Notes: generated by a model from the letters alone, not told the origin. Shown: positions 44,761 through 53,804, counted from the stretch's first letter. The stretch: 64,000 bases of DNA from CAUZIZ01 sp965222655 (GCA_965222655.1 CBDCUP010000018.1:868001-932000); one strand, 5' to 3'. A program made the numbers and translations.

Positions 44761-46293
44761 TCACCAGGAGTAGTGCACGGTGTAGCTCACGGTCTGGCTG
44801 CCCGAGGCGGGCACGACAACCTCGAAGTGTATCGTCCTCGCATCAATTTTTTCGAAATCCTGACTCTTGTTGGTGATCTCCCAGTTGGTCCAACGGAAGA
44901 GATTCTCTTTGACGACAACCTTCTGCGAGATCTCTTTGTGATTGCGTATCTCGATCTTGAAGCTTTCTGTCAGCGTTTTGCCGGCTGAGTTCATGGAATA
45001 GTGCGTCTGGGTTCTTTCCCCGACCACGTCAAAGGCCTGTCCCAGTTTGATGAGGACCTTCTCGTTCTTTGGTGTGTGGTCGATGAGGTCCTCTCCGATG
45101 AACTCCAGCGTTCCATCAGCGTCGTCCTGTTTGTAGGCCCGCACCTTGCCGGCTGGAAGTGGGACCCCGAGTCCGTTCTCTTCATTGTTCTGAAAGCGCA
45201 GGTAGACGTCGATCTTCTTGTTGGAGGTAGCCCCGAGACCACGATCGGTTCGCGGGTTGGGCGTAAAGCCCCAATTCGCGGACTGGGGAAGGCCGTAGTA
45301 GAGGAGAATCTTTTCGATACCGATGCTGCGAGCCGTGGGGAACAGCACGAGCTGCTGCGTGCTGTTGTTCAGGATATCGGTGCGGCGAGGGAGTGTGTAG
45401 AGGTGGAACTCGAAGAAAGACTTTTCCTCGAATCCGACGTCCTCGGAAACGGCCATGGCAGTCACCTGTCGCCGGTATGCGGCCTGCCGTCCCTGAGGGA
45501 CGACTCGCTGGACGTCTCCCGCTATGAGTTTCAGTTTTGCATTTCGAAAGCTTGCCCCGGAGAGGTTCATCAAGGACACCCAGGCCCCCAGATCGGCTGC
45601 CGTATCCTCCTGGTTTACAACCAGATTGTAGTCTGCACGCCAGGTCATCCCTCCGGTCTGATAAGTGGTTCGGACCTCGTGCGTCCCTGCTTTTTCTGCT
45701 TTCACGAGCCAGCGCAGGGTCGGCTTCGTGATCAGCCCTTCCGGGAGGTCGCCAAGCTCGAGCTCGTTTGAGGAACGTGCGATCCTGACCCCCTTGGAAG
45801 TATCCAAAACGAGCTGCCCCTCGCTGAAGGAGAGGAGCTTTCCCGAAATACGCTCAGAAGCTTGACCCCGAGACACGATCACAGCAATGCTCTGACCCAC
45901 GTATTTTTCGAGCAGTTTGCTGGGACTGACCAGATCAAACTCGAAGCTCTGTTCCAGCACCGAGGTTCCATCCCGATCGGTGAGATCGGTGAAGCTCACG
46001 GTGGTCGGATCAATGAACTGGGCGACATCGGTGAAGCGGAGCGTGTTGGTGCCCTTTTCCAGACCCATCTCACGAATCTCCTTGACCACGCCGAATCCTG
46101 GAACCTGCCAGGCGAAGTTGGGGTTGCCTCCAGCCCGCTGCTGAGAAACGAACCGTTGTGGGTCGAAGCCCGCTGGATCTGCAGAAGAATACACGGTAAG
46201 CGCTGGACCCTCTGCGGCAAACGTGCCAGGGGGTGCCATTGCTGTCAGCACAACCGCTAGTGCCAGGGGCCAAAAACGTCTTCGGGATGCCAT
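44761..46293 (-). CDS. DUF4139 domain secreted protein
   Basis: 510 residues from ATG 46293 (AAAGGA upstream; longer frame upstream overlaps the sulfatase-like gene). Signal peptide FWPLALAVVLTAMAPPGTFA. Family motifs: LTVYSSADPAGFDPQ at the mature N-terminus, YVGQSIAVIVSRGQ, PTLRWLVKAEKAGTHEVRTTYQTGGMTWRADYNLVV, and C-terminal SYTVHYSW typical of DUF4139. Role unknown; these are periplasmic or surface beta-rich proteins. Confidence 0.9.
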   Translation of the reverse strand: MASRRRFWPLALAVVLTAMAPPGTFAAEGPALTVYSSADPAGFDPQRFVSQQRAGGNPNFAWQVPGFGVVKEIREMGLEKGTNTLRFTDVAQFIDPTTVSFTDLTDRDGTSVLEQSFEFDLVSPSKLLEKYVGQSIAVIVSRGQASERISGKLLSFSEGQLVLDTSKGVRIARSSNELELGDLPEGLITKPTLRWLVKAEKAGTHEVRTTYQTGGMTWRADYNLVVNQEDTAADLGAWVSLMNLSGASFRNAKLKLIAGDVQRVVPQGRQAAYRRQVTAMAVSEDVGFEEKSFFEFHLYTLPRRTDILNNSTQQLVLFPTARSIGIEKILLYYGLPQSANWGFTPNPRTDRGLGATSNKKIDVYLRFQNNEENGLGVPLPAGKVRAYKQDDADGTLEFIGEDLIDHTPKNEKVLIKLGQAFDVVGERTQTHYSMNSAGKTLTESFKIEIRNHKEISQKVVVKENLFRWTNWEITNKSQDFEKIDARTIHFEVVVPASGSQTVSYTVHYSW

Positions 46294-46499
46294 AGCCGGA
46301 TTCCTTTCTGCTTTTTCCAATGACCGCCCCAGCAATCCTGCCTTGGTGCCGGTCCCAGGGACGAGCCCTCCTTCTGACTTGGGATCTCGTTTCTCCTTCT
46401 TTAACGGACCAGGCTGAAGTTTATTAGAAACAAACGAAACCGGTGTCCGAAGGAATCGAGATGCACTAGCGATTGAGGTGTCAGCGTCCACTCGGGTTC

Positions 46500-48092
46500 C
46501 TAGAACTGGAACTCCACCCAGGAGCTCCAGCAGGGCTCTGGAGTCTTTCCTGCGACGCGGAAACGGAAGGGGTTCCAGGCCTTGAGGCTGTTCCACAGCT
46601 CTCGGCTGAATGGACCCAACAGTTGGTGATTGCCCTGGATCTCGTAGCTGCCTGCGATGGCGTGATCTCCGGTGCCAATGTCGTACTCGATCAGGTAGGT
46701 CGTCCCCATGTCTCCGCGCCAGTCAAAGAGTATCGCTCCGGTGTGGATGTCGTAATCCTGGGTCTGTTTGTTCTGCGGAGACCACACCTGGACGCACTCG
46801 GTGGGGGGAGCGGCCGAAAAGACCTGGGCCTCGCTCTTGAAGATCTGGCTTCGTACCGCCGTCATATCACTCAACCATTGCTTCAGCTCGGAGCTAAGGT
46901 TCTCTACCTTCTCGGGCTCTTTCTCAGCAAGGTTCTGCTGCTCCGAAGGATCCTCAGTCAAATCGAGAAGCTGGCCGTCCGAGATGTACTTGTAACGCCC
47001 CTTCCGAATCGCCCTGACCCACAGATGTTCCCTTTCCCTGGTGGTCTGGTTTCCTGCGATTACGGACTCGAAGAACAGCGTGCGATCGTGATCGATCTGC
47101 ATCAGGTCCCGGCCCTGGATATGGCTGGGGATCTCGATCTCCTGTAGTTTGAGGATCGTGGGCAGGATATCGATCTGGCTGGCGAGATAAGAGACCTCTT
47201 TTTCGCTTGGAACCTTTCCCGGCCAGCTCATGATCAGAGGAATACGGATGAGCTCCTCATACAGCTTGGCTTGAAGGGAAGTCGAAGCGTGACCGATGAA
47301 GCCGTGGTCCAGGATCTCCTCCCCATGATCGGCCGTGAGCACGATCAAGGTCTTTTCCAAGAGATTCCTGCGCTCGAGGATCTTCAGTGCGCGGGCGAAG
47401 AGTTTGTCGACCCTCCGCATTTCTGCATCGTACAACGCATCCAGGACAGGACGGTCCGATTCAGTGAAGTGAGTCGATCCCAGAGGGACGATGGCCCCCG
47501 TCATTGCCGCCTTTATGCCGGGACTCTGGTAGAGCTCGGCTCTGGGTGCGGGCAGATCCTCTTCGGCTGGATTGTAGGGCTGATGGATCATGACGTTGTG
47601 ATACCAGAGAAAGAAAGGTTCTGAATTCGATTCTCCGGTGTTCTTTTCCAACCAATTGATCAGCTCGTCTCCATCGCTGGCGCCGAAGTATTCACGTTCG
47701 ATCTTTCCCAGACCGAAATTTTGATAGTAGGGAGCAAACGTAAAAAAGTTCAGATTCGGAACCCGATGACCTTTCTTCATGAAGATCTTGATCAGGGTGG
47801 GCAGATCCTTGGAACCCATGTGGTCACGATTGTTGATCCCATGGGTCGGCGGATAGAGTCCGGTCAGGACGGAAGCCAGTCCTGGTGAGGTCCAGGAGGA
47901 GGTGCTGTAGGCGTTCTTGAAAACCGTGCCCGTCTGGGCCCAGGCATCGATGTTGGGTGTGGTCTTCTTGGTATGGCCGTAGCAACCAAAACGATCAGCT
48001 CGACAAGAGTCGATGGTGAAAAGGAAGATGTTTTCTGCGAATCCGGGAGTGTTGAGCCAAAGCAACAGCAATGGCGAAATAAGGTACTTCAT
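46500..48092 (-). CDS. sulfatase-like AlkP-superfamily hydrolase/transferase
   Basis: 530 residues from ATG 48092 with signal peptide (YLISPLLLLWLNTPGFA). Metal ligands FTIDSCRADRFGCYG, VLTADHGEEILDHGF and FFLWYHNVMIHQPY are present. The activation motif C/S-x-P-x-R is replaced by SSWTSPGLASVLTG, so formylglycine cannot form; a Thr could serve as nucleophile as in phosphatase/phosphoethanolamine-transferase relatives. The C-terminal ~110 residues form a separate beta domain (VWSPQNKQTQDYDIHTG). Divergent from a methyltransferase. Confidence 0.85.
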   Translation of the reverse strand: MKYLISPLLLLWLNTPGFAENIFLFTIDSCRADRFGCYGHTKKTTPNIDAWAQTGTVFKNAYSTSSWTSPGLASVLTGLYPPTHGINNRDHMGSKDLPTLIKIFMKKGHRVPNLNFFTFAPYYQNFGLGKIEREYFGASDGDELINWLEKNTGESNSEPFFLWYHNVMIHQPYNPAEEDLPAPRAELYQSPGIKAAMTGAIVPLGSTHFTESDRPVLDALYDAEMRRVDKLFARALKILERRNLLEKTLIVLTADHGEEILDHGFIGHASTSLQAKLYEELIRIPLIMSWPGKVPSEKEVSYLASQIDILPTILKLQEIEIPSHIQGRDLMQIDHDRTLFFESVIAGNQTTREREHLWVRAIRKGRYKYISDGQLLDLTEDPSEQQNLAEKEPEKVENLSSELKQWLSDMTAVRSQIFKSEAQVFSAAPPTECVQVWSPQNKQTQDYDIHTGAILFDWRGDMGTTYLIEYDIGTGDHAIAGSYEIQGNHQLLGPFSRELWNSLKAWNPFRFRVAGKTPEPCWSSWVEFQF

Positions 48093-48147
48093 TTTCTGAT
48101 GACGGTCCCGAAATGCGAGATTCAAGCTAGATGATAACATGTAGCCC

Positions 48148-48915
48148 TTGGCGGAAAGGCTTGGTTTCTACTTCACGGTCTACGAGCGACTTCCGGAGTT
48201 TCTCAAGCGCAGAATCAACCCTCTCGAGTATTCGATTCGCAGCTTCGTCGAGTCGGCCTCCGGGGAGCTGGCGCGTTCTGTGGTCCTGGACGCAGGTTCG
48301 GGAGAGAGCCGCTTTGCACCGAGCTTTCGGCGCCATCTGTACATAGCGCTGGATTTGGGTGTAGGAGACCCTGCCTGGGACTATTCGAAAGTGGGGTTGC
48401 TTGGCGATCTCTCGGCCATCCCCCTCGATTCAGAAACCGTGGACATCGTCTTGAATATTCAGGTGCTCGAGCATGTCATGTCCCCTTCCAAGGTTCTCGC
48501 CGAGATCCACCGCGTCCTGAAACCGGGAGGAACCCTTTATCTGACCGCCCCCCAGGGCTGGGGTGAGCATCAATCCCCTCATGACTATTTCCGCTTTACC
48601 CGGGATGCCCTTCGGCTCCTTTTTCTGGAAGCGGGTTTCCGCGATCCAACAATTGAAGCCCAGGGTGGATATTTTCACTATCTGGGACACCGGCTCACCT
48701 ACGTTCCCAAGGTACTCTTCGCCGGTCGGTCGGGGCTGGCTCGGGTGCTACTCTTCCCCCTTGAAGTTTTGAGTCTGGCGATGTTTTGTCTCTGCCTACC
48801 CGTGGTCTGCTACTACTTCGACCGGCTGGATTCGAAGCGGGAGTTTACACTGGGCTATCAGTGCATGGCCGTGAAGGGCACCGTGCCCCCTTCCGAAGTG
48901 TTGCAACCAAGATGA
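48148..48915 (+). CDS. class I SAM-dependent methyltransferase
   Basis: 255 residues, TTG start at 48148. SAM motif VVLDAGSGESRF, then IVLNIQVLEHVMSPSKVLAEIHRVLKPGGTLYLTAP (Methyltransf_11). A hydrophobic stretch near the C-terminus (VLSLAMFCLCLPVVCYYF) suggests membrane association. Substrate unknown; such enzymes often occur with surface-glycan genes. Confidence 0.88.
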   Translation: MAERLGFYFTVYERLPEFLKRRINPLEYSIRSFVESASGELARSVVLDAGSGESRFAPSFRRHLYIALDLGVGDPAWDYSKVGLLGDLSAIPLDSETVDIVLNIQVLEHVMSPSKVLAEIHRVLKPGGTLYLTAPQGWGEHQSPHDYFRFTRDALRLLFLEAGFRDPTIEAQGGYFHYLGHRLTYVPKVLFAGRSGLARVLLFPLEVLSLAMFCLCLPVVCYYFDRLDSKREFTLGYQCMAVKGTVPPSEVLQPR

Positions 48916-48929
48916 GGGTTCGGTACTCT
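48901..48929 (+). promoter_or_regulatory. candidate sigma70 promoter of ssrA
   Basis: TTGCAA (48901-48906), 17-bp spacer, TACTCT (48924-48929), 20 bp before the mature tmRNA 5' end. It overlaps the end of the methyltransferase gene. A short hairpin GTACTCT/AGAGTAC (48923-48941) overlaps. Confidence 0.4.
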
Positions 48930-48948
48930 GTAAGAGAGTACAAGAAAG

Positions 48949-49305
48949 GGGGGCGACTGGCTTCGACGGAAGTAGTTGACACGGTAGATGCATGTCGAGG
49001 TGCCACCACCTCGTAAATCAGTGGCAAAAAACGATAAGTGCCAACCAACCGTTAGCGCTAGCTGCGTAAAAACCGTAGCCGTCCAAGCTGTCCAGCCCGC
49101 GGGGTAGTCAGGGCGTCACTTTAGCGGGCTTTTCAGTTCTTTTCCCTTCCCTCGGAGAAGCACTGAGAACTTGATGAGGGACGTTTCGGTAGATTCGTTT
49201 GCCAGTTCCAGCTTTCTACCGGACAGATCTTTGAAACTGGACAAGCATGTAGATTCTGCTGTTGAAGGCTTTCGGACGTGGGTTCGATTCCCACCGCCTC
49301 CACCA
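48949..49305 (+). ncRNA. ssrA: transfer-messenger RNA
   Basis: 5' end GGGGGCGACTGGCTTCGACG and 3' end GGGTTCGATTCCCACCGCCTCCACCA are the tRNA-like half: acceptor stem GGGGGCG pairs with CGCCTCC, TpsiC arm GTTCGATTC, encoded CCA. The tag reading frame GCCAACCAACCGTTAGCGC... encodes ANQPLALAA and ends with TAA at 49068-49070. Length 357 nt is normal for one-piece tmRNA. It rescues stalled ribosomes with SmpB. Confidence 0.95.
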
Positions 49306-49320
49306 CCCCAAGACTTCGAA

Positions 49321-49346
49321 CCCGTGTCCTGGCCCCCGGGCACGGG
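49321..49346 (+). terminator. hairpin after tmRNA
   Basis: CCCGTG...CACGGG, 6-bp stem with GC-rich loop, 15 bp after the CCA. No T run. The rest of 49306-49536 shows nothing else. Confidence 0.3.
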
Positions 49347-49536
49347 CGCCAGGTTGCTCGGATGGATTCCCGGTGGATGGGAGATGAAGGCGCCGCATTG
49401 ACCGGCAGCGCGTAGCGGAGTCTATTCGCACCCGTTTCGTCAGGGGGAGGAATCCGGTGCACAAAGCCGCTTGGTAACCGACGCCTTCCCGGGGATCGCG
49501 ACATTGTCGCGCACACGCTGGGCGTTCCCGATCTTC

Positions 49537-49565
49537 TTGACACCCCAATTTCGACTTTCTATAAT
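49537..49565 (+). promoter_or_regulatory. consensus sigma70 promoter
   Basis: TTGACA (49537-49542), exactly 17 bp, TATAAT (49560-49565): a perfect consensus promoter 54 bp upstream of the M23 peptidase ATG (49619). The strongest promoter seen in the window. Confidence 0.8.
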
Positions 49566-49618
49566 GAACGGCTTCCGTGGTTCTGGCAGACCAGTTAGCA
49601 CCTAGAGATGTTGGCCCT

Positions 49619-50512
49619 ATGACTCGACCAGACCTGACGGTAATCCTATCGCGGTCGGCCCAAACAGGAGCTCGCAAGTACGTAGTTTCCTCGAGACTAC
49701 TTGTCGCTTCAGGCCTGCTTGTGCTGATCATGCTGACCTCATTCGGTCTCTCAGGCCTTCATTACTATCGCATGTGGAAGAAGACCGGGGATTTCGGCGA
49801 TCTCAAGAGTGAGGTTGACCGTGTACGCAAAGAGAATGCCAGCCTCCGGGTCGCCTCGGAACAGCTGAGTGAGAAGATCTCCCTGCTGGAGGTGACGGCC
49901 ACGAAGTTGAAGTTCCTGAGCGGGGCGGATAAGGACGCTCTGGCGGGAGTGGGTGGGCCCTCCAGATCCTCGAGCCCCCTTTATAGCTTGAACCATCGAG
50001 AGCTTCTGAAGCGCTTCAAGTCACTCGATCGCAGACGGTTTACGCTGGCTACCGAGCTGAGGAGACTTCACGATCTCTACACCACTCGTAGCCTGCTTCT
50101 GGCAGCCATTCCAACGATCATGCCGGTTCGTGGCTATCCTTCAGACCGGTTTGGTTACCGCTCGGATCCGTTCAATGGAAAGAGAGATCTGCATCCCGGC
50201 ATCGACATCGCCGCTCCCTACGGCAACAAGGTAATTGCAACTGCAGGTGGACGAGTGACCTTTGCAGGTCGAAAGCTTGGCTATGGCAGGCTGGTGACCC
50301 TGAGGCACCCTTTCGGCGTGGCGACCCGCTATGGACACCTGGCAGCGGTAAAGGTGAAGGTGGGGCAGCATGTGAAGAAGGGGGACATCATCGGATATGT
50401 GGGTTCGTCCGGGCGCGCCACGGGACCCCATTTGCACTATGAAGTGCGTCTGAACAACCAGCCCCTGGATCCACTACGCTTCTTCCGTGACGCCTCCGAG
50501 GGAAGCAGTTAA
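49619..50512 (+). CDS. M23 (LytM) peptidoglycan endopeptidase-like membrane protein
   Basis: 297 residues from ATG 49619. One N-terminal membrane helix (LLVASGLLVLIMLTSFGLSGL), a coiled coil (DLKSEVDRVRKENASLRVASEQL), then an M23 domain: RFGYRSDPFNGKRDLHPGIDIAAPYG (HxxxD zinc ligands) and GPHLHYEVRLN (HxH). Ligands are complete, so active or EnvC/MepM-like. The TAA stop lies 2 bp before an ISNCY element, so no coding sequence was lost. Confidence 0.93.
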   Translation: MTRPDLTVILSRSAQTGARKYVVSSRLLVASGLLVLIMLTSFGLSGLHYYRMWKKTGDFGDLKSEVDRVRKENASLRVASEQLSEKISLLEVTATKLKFLSGADKDALAGVGGPSRSSSPLYSLNHRELLKRFKSLDRRRFTLATELRRLHDLYTTRSLLLAAIPTIMPVRGYPSDRFGYRSDPFNGKRDLHPGIDIAAPYGNKVIATAGGRVTFAGRKLGYGRLVTLRHPFGVATRYGHLAAVKVKVGQHVKKGDIIGYVGSSGRATGPHLHYEVRLNNQPLDPLRFFRDASEGSS

Positions 50513-50650
50513 CTAGTGCCCGTCCGTAAACCGGGGTTTTCAGAACTGTAATGTGTTGAATCGTAACTAGTTATTGTACCTCAGACCGCTGACAGAGCGG
50601 CTCGACCCAGCCCGATCCAGAGCCCGGACCCCCGGGGGAGGGCGCTTCCC

Positions 50651-50770
50651 TTAACAGTCTCGGAATTTCAATCAAGTGAGCTGTTCTCTGAGACCGCCCT
50701 TTCGTCACAGCCGGGGTGTCCCGAAACAGCCTTTTACGGCCTTGGCCGTCGGCACGAAGTGCCTACTTAA
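50651..50770 (+). mobile_element. MITE family A, copy 4, nested in the ISNCY element
   Basis: Core 50655-50766 between TTAA sites. Inserted in the non-coding left part of the insertion sequence, 68 bp from the 3' end of its transposase gene. Same orientation as the other three copies on this strand. Confidence 0.88.
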
Positions 50771-50838
50771 AATGCGCTGATTCGGTGCATACTTCTCCCC
50801 GCGTTGGAGCCAGAAACAATAGCGTCAGCCCGAACGGG

Positions 50839-52164
50839 CTAGGACAGGAGTCGGGCGAGGACGACCAGGTTATAGGTCAGGACGCTGGCATGGACGTAGC
50901 TTTGAAAGTGAGGCCAGCCTTTCCAGCTACAGCGGTGCAGCCCGAAGGTGTGCTTGAGGGTTCCAATGCACCCCTCGATCCCGGCCCGGAAGCGTTTGAG
51001 CTGTTTGTAGACCCAACTGGAACGCACCATGCTCTCGACCGTCAACCCACACTTTTTGGAAAAGGCCACATCCTGCACCCCCTGTTCTTTGGCCCAGCGC
51101 AGGTTGGCCGCCGAGGCAAAACCGCCATCCCAGGCGCTCTGGCGCGGGACCTTCCCGTACAGCTGTCGATGACGCTCTAAGAAGGGTTGCACATAGTTGC
51201 TATCGGCTGGATTCCCGCGTTCCACCACACAATCCAGGATCAGCGACGAGGCCCCCGTGCTGACAAACACTTTGTGGCCGAAAACCGTTTCCCGAGGGCT
51301 CTTCTTGATAATATCGGTGTGCTCTTCGAAGAGGGAACAGATCTTCTCCTGGGCCGCGACGGCCTCGCCCGAAAGGACCCGTCGTTGAGTCTGCTCGATG
51401 ACTTGGTGCAACAGCTCCAGATAGTGGGCCAGTTGCGCCGCCCCGGCCAGACTGAGGGGATCGCTCCACTGCGCCGACGCGGCCAGCGCCTGCTCGGCAT
51501 AGTGGGCCGTCTTGGACGCCACCTTGATCAGATCGCGGTAACTCTCCAGGCGCTTCTTGCCGCGGCGGTTGCGGATGTTCAGGACGCGCCGCTTGGCCCG
51601 TCGCGTGTGATCGACGAAGCCGATCCCTTCCCAGTCCCGCAGCCGCCCCAGCCACCGGGTGACGACTCGAATGCCGTCGTCCAACAGCTCACTGTCGAGC
51701 GGATAGTGGACGTTGGTCTGGACCGCCGTGGCATCGACCCGAATCCGTTGGCCTTTTTCCAGACCCCGAGCCTGCGCCCAGCGCACCAAGTGGTCGTTGA
51801 TCGCCTTCCATGTCCCCGGCTCAATCTTCCCCAGGTTCTCCGCCAGGGTGGCTTTGCTGATCGACGCCCCATAGGGCAAGCGACAGAACCTCTGACAGCT
51901 TTGCGAATCCACCAGATGAAACTCCAGCTTGCGATAGCTGAACTGATGCAGCTGTTTGATGACGGCACAACGCAGCACCTGCTCGGCCGTCAAACCGGGG
52001 GCGCCGACACTGGAATCGACCCTGTCAGAGAGATCTTGTACTATCAGCTCCAGCGTCTGGGGATTGTCGTCCAGGATGCGCGAGATCACCTTCAATTCAT
52101 TGGCCAGTTGGTGATCGGGCCATGGTGGGGAAAGGGGGCGTTGTTTTTCACGCTTTTGACGCAT
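50839..52164 (-). CDS. ISNCY-family transposase
   Basis: 441 residues. N-terminal GLTAEQVLRCAVIKQLHQFSYRKLEFHLVDSQ resembles ISNCY/IS5-like N-domains; RIRVDATAVQTNVHYPLDS carries the first DDE Asp; QSAWDGGFAS the second; FRAGIEGCIGTLKHTFGL the final Glu. No internal stops. Likely functional. Confidence 0.88.
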   Translation of the reverse strand: MRQKREKQRPLSPPWPDHQLANELKVISRILDDNPQTLELIVQDLSDRVDSSVGAPGLTAEQVLRCAVIKQLHQFSYRKLEFHLVDSQSCQRFCRLPYGASISKATLAENLGKIEPGTWKAINDHLVRWAQARGLEKGQRIRVDATAVQTNVHYPLDSELLDDGIRVVTRWLGRLRDWEGIGFVDHTRRAKRRVLNIRNRRGKKRLESYRDLIKVASKTAHYAEQALAASAQWSDPLSLAGAAQLAHYLELLHQVIEQTQRRVLSGEAVAAQEKICSLFEEHTDIIKKSPRETVFGHKVFVSTGASSLILDCVVERGNPADSNYVQPFLERHRQLYGKVPRQSAWDGGFASAANLRWAKEQGVQDVAFSKKCGLTVESMVRSSWVYKQLKRFRAGIEGCIGTLKHTFGLHRCSWKGWPHFQSYVHASVLTYNLVVLARLLS

Positions 52165-52310
52165 CTTCGAACTCCTGAAATCGTCCTAAGTCGTTTCAGT
52201 CTAATTGTTTACACCAGATAGTCTAGCAAACGACCCTGACAATTTCGGAGCTTGAAAAAGCCCTCTTTCCTCTTCCTTATCAATTACTTACACATTTCCG
52301 GACGGGCACT

Positions 52311-52473
52311 AACTAACCCGCATTTGCTCCCACTCGTCTCTAGCAGTAGCGCCGGGGCTTGTGATCTCATTCAAGCGATGGTGCCAAGCGCTCCCTGACT
52401 GACGCCGGTTCTGTCGACTTGGAGGGCCTGCGAAATTCTTTTATTCGACTTTTCGGAAGGTTGCTGCATCCTC
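52311..52473. other. 163 bp between ISNCY element and MITE E2
   Basis: No gene. It begins TAACCCGCATTT, similar to the first 9-10 bases of family B ends, but the similarity stops there. Confidence 0.3.
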
Positions 52474-52660
52474 TTAGGGTCAGCGTATGAATAACCTTGG
52501 TAGAATTGGCGCTCAGATTTGCACCAGATTCGGCCGCGAACGATCGAGCGAAACCGCAGGCATAGCCGGGTCTACGTTGAGGATTTCGCGATTGAGGAGC
52601 GGCCGAAGATGGTGTGAATCCGAGATGCCAAAATGCTAGGTTATTTTTGCGCTGACCCTT
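52474..52660 (+). mobile_element. MITE family D/E, variant E copy 2 (181-bp core)
   Basis: Core 52477-52657, ends GGGTCAGCG, flanked by TTA on both sides. The interior closely matches the copy at 12445-12625. Directly upstream (16 bp) of the ECF sigma gene, so it forms its 5' regulatory region. Confidence 0.85.
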
Positions 52661-52675
52661 AAGGCAGCGAACGGT

Positions 52676-53227
52676 ATGGAACACAGCGACGAGTACCTGC
52701 TGCGTCTTGCCCTGAATGGAGATGGTAGCTGTTTTGGGCAGTTGGTGACGCGATGGGAGCTGAAGATCTTTGGCTTCATCTGTCGCTACGTCGGAAACCG
52801 GGAGGAAGCCAAGGATCTGACCCAGGAGACCTTCTCCAAGGCGTATCAGAACCTGGGCCGCCTGTCGGATCCAAACCGTTTCAAGCCTTGGCTTTACAAG
52901 ATTGCACTCAACGAGTGCCGTATGCGTTTCCGGCGCGAGCGTGGTTTCACCGCAGCACCTTTGGAGACGTATTTGGAGTCTCCTGGAGCGGACCTGGACA
53001 CGGTCACTCCTGAGGAGGTCTTATCAAAGAAAGAGGCGGTTGAGGTCTTGAAGGTAGCGTTTACGAGGCTGCCCGAAGATCAGAAGACGGTGATTCTGAT
53101 GAAGGAGTACCAGGGATTGAAGTTCCACGAGATCGCCGACACCCTGGACGTCCCTCTATCAACGGTGAAGTCGCGCATGTATCTGGGATTGAAGACGCTT
53201 CGAAAGCTAATGGAGAAGGACCTATGA
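52676..53227 (+). CDS. ECF RNA polymerase sigma factor
   Basis: 183 residues. Region 2: CRYVGNREEAKDLTQETFSKAYQNL and FKPWLYKIALNECRMRFRRER; region 4: FTRLPEDQKTVILMKEYQGLKFHEIADTLDVPLSTVKSRMYLGLKTLRKLM. RpoE/SigW type. The stop overlaps the anti-sigma start (ATGA), typical sigma/anti-sigma coupling. Target regulon unknown; the downstream T2SS genes are plausible. Confidence 0.93.
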   Translation: MEHSDEYLLRLALNGDGSCFGQLVTRWELKIFGFICRYVGNREEAKDLTQETFSKAYQNLGRLSDPNRFKPWLYKIALNECRMRFRRERGFTAAPLETYLESPGADLDTVTPEEVLSKKEAVEVLKVAFTRLPEDQKTVILMKEYQGLKFHEIADTLDVPLSTVKSRMYLGLKTLRKLMEKDL

Positions 53228-53793
53228 ACTGTGAATCCAGTCGAGAGAGGATGATTGATTTTCTCTATGGTGAAAAATCGGGCCCGGATCAGTCCTTCGC
53301 TTTTTTTCAGCATCTTCAGGAGTGTTTCGATTGCAAACAGGAGTATCTGGAGTTGGTTGAAACACGTGAGGTCCTGGCTCAATGGAATGGATCCGATGAG
53401 GTTCTGGCGGAGGAGGAACGAATCCTCCCGGCTGCCTTTCCGAACCGCTCCCGGCCCGCATGGCAGTGGACGATGCTGTCGAAGATCGCAGCCGGGGTTC
53501 TTATTGTTCTGGGAGTTCTCTCCATTGCGCAGAATCTGGGCTGGTGGGAGCGCGGTAAGCTCGGGGTGACGGAGCAGGAACTGGCGGTGATGCTTCACGA
53601 TCTGACAGTGATGCGGCAGACCGAGGATCAGAGAGTCATCGGGAGCATGATACTGCGGGTGAAAGATGATTTGGAGCAGGCGAGAAGGCGAGATCTTCAG
53701 CAGGTATACGACTATCTTCAGACACTTGAGCAGAAACACGTCGTGGATCTGGAGGAGAACGATCGATACCTTAGGTCTCTGGTGCTCCGTTGA
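53224..53793 (+). CDS. membrane anti-sigma factor (ZAS type)
   Basis: 189 residues. N-terminal zinc-binding anti-sigma motif HLQECFDCKQEY (HxxxCxxC), one membrane helix about residues 78-98 (IAAGVLIVLGVLSIAQ), and a C-terminal coiled-coil tail outside the cytoplasm (DLEQARRRDLQQVYDYLQTLEQK). It would hold the ECF sigma factor until an envelope signal. Confidence 0.85.
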   Translation: MNCESSRERMIDFLYGEKSGPDQSFAFFQHLQECFDCKQEYLELVETREVLAQWNGSDEVLAEEERILPAAFPNRSRPAWQWTMLSKIAAGVLIVLGVLSIAQNLGWWERGKLGVTEQELAVMLHDLTVMRQTEDQRVIGSMILRVKDDLEQARRRDLQQVYDYLQTLEQKHVVDLEENDRYLRSLVLR

Positions 53794-53804
53794 GGAGGAA
53801 AGCT

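Larger units (their letters stand above)
50515..52310 (-). mobile_element. ISNCY-family insertion sequence with nested MITE
   Basis: 1796 bp. Inverted ends AGTGCCCGTCCGtAAA (50515-50530) and its complement at 52295-52310, flanked by AACT (50511-50514 and 52311-52314) as a 4-bp target duplication. MITE A copy 4 sits between the left end and the transposase. Confidence 0.85.

Noticed and set aside
45001..45771. 256-residue plus-strand ORF
   Set aside because: Antisense to the DUF4139 gene, no family features.
49270..49305. separate tRNA gene
   Set aside because: This T-arm plus CCA belongs to the 3' end of tmRNA; there is no matching D and anticodon arm.
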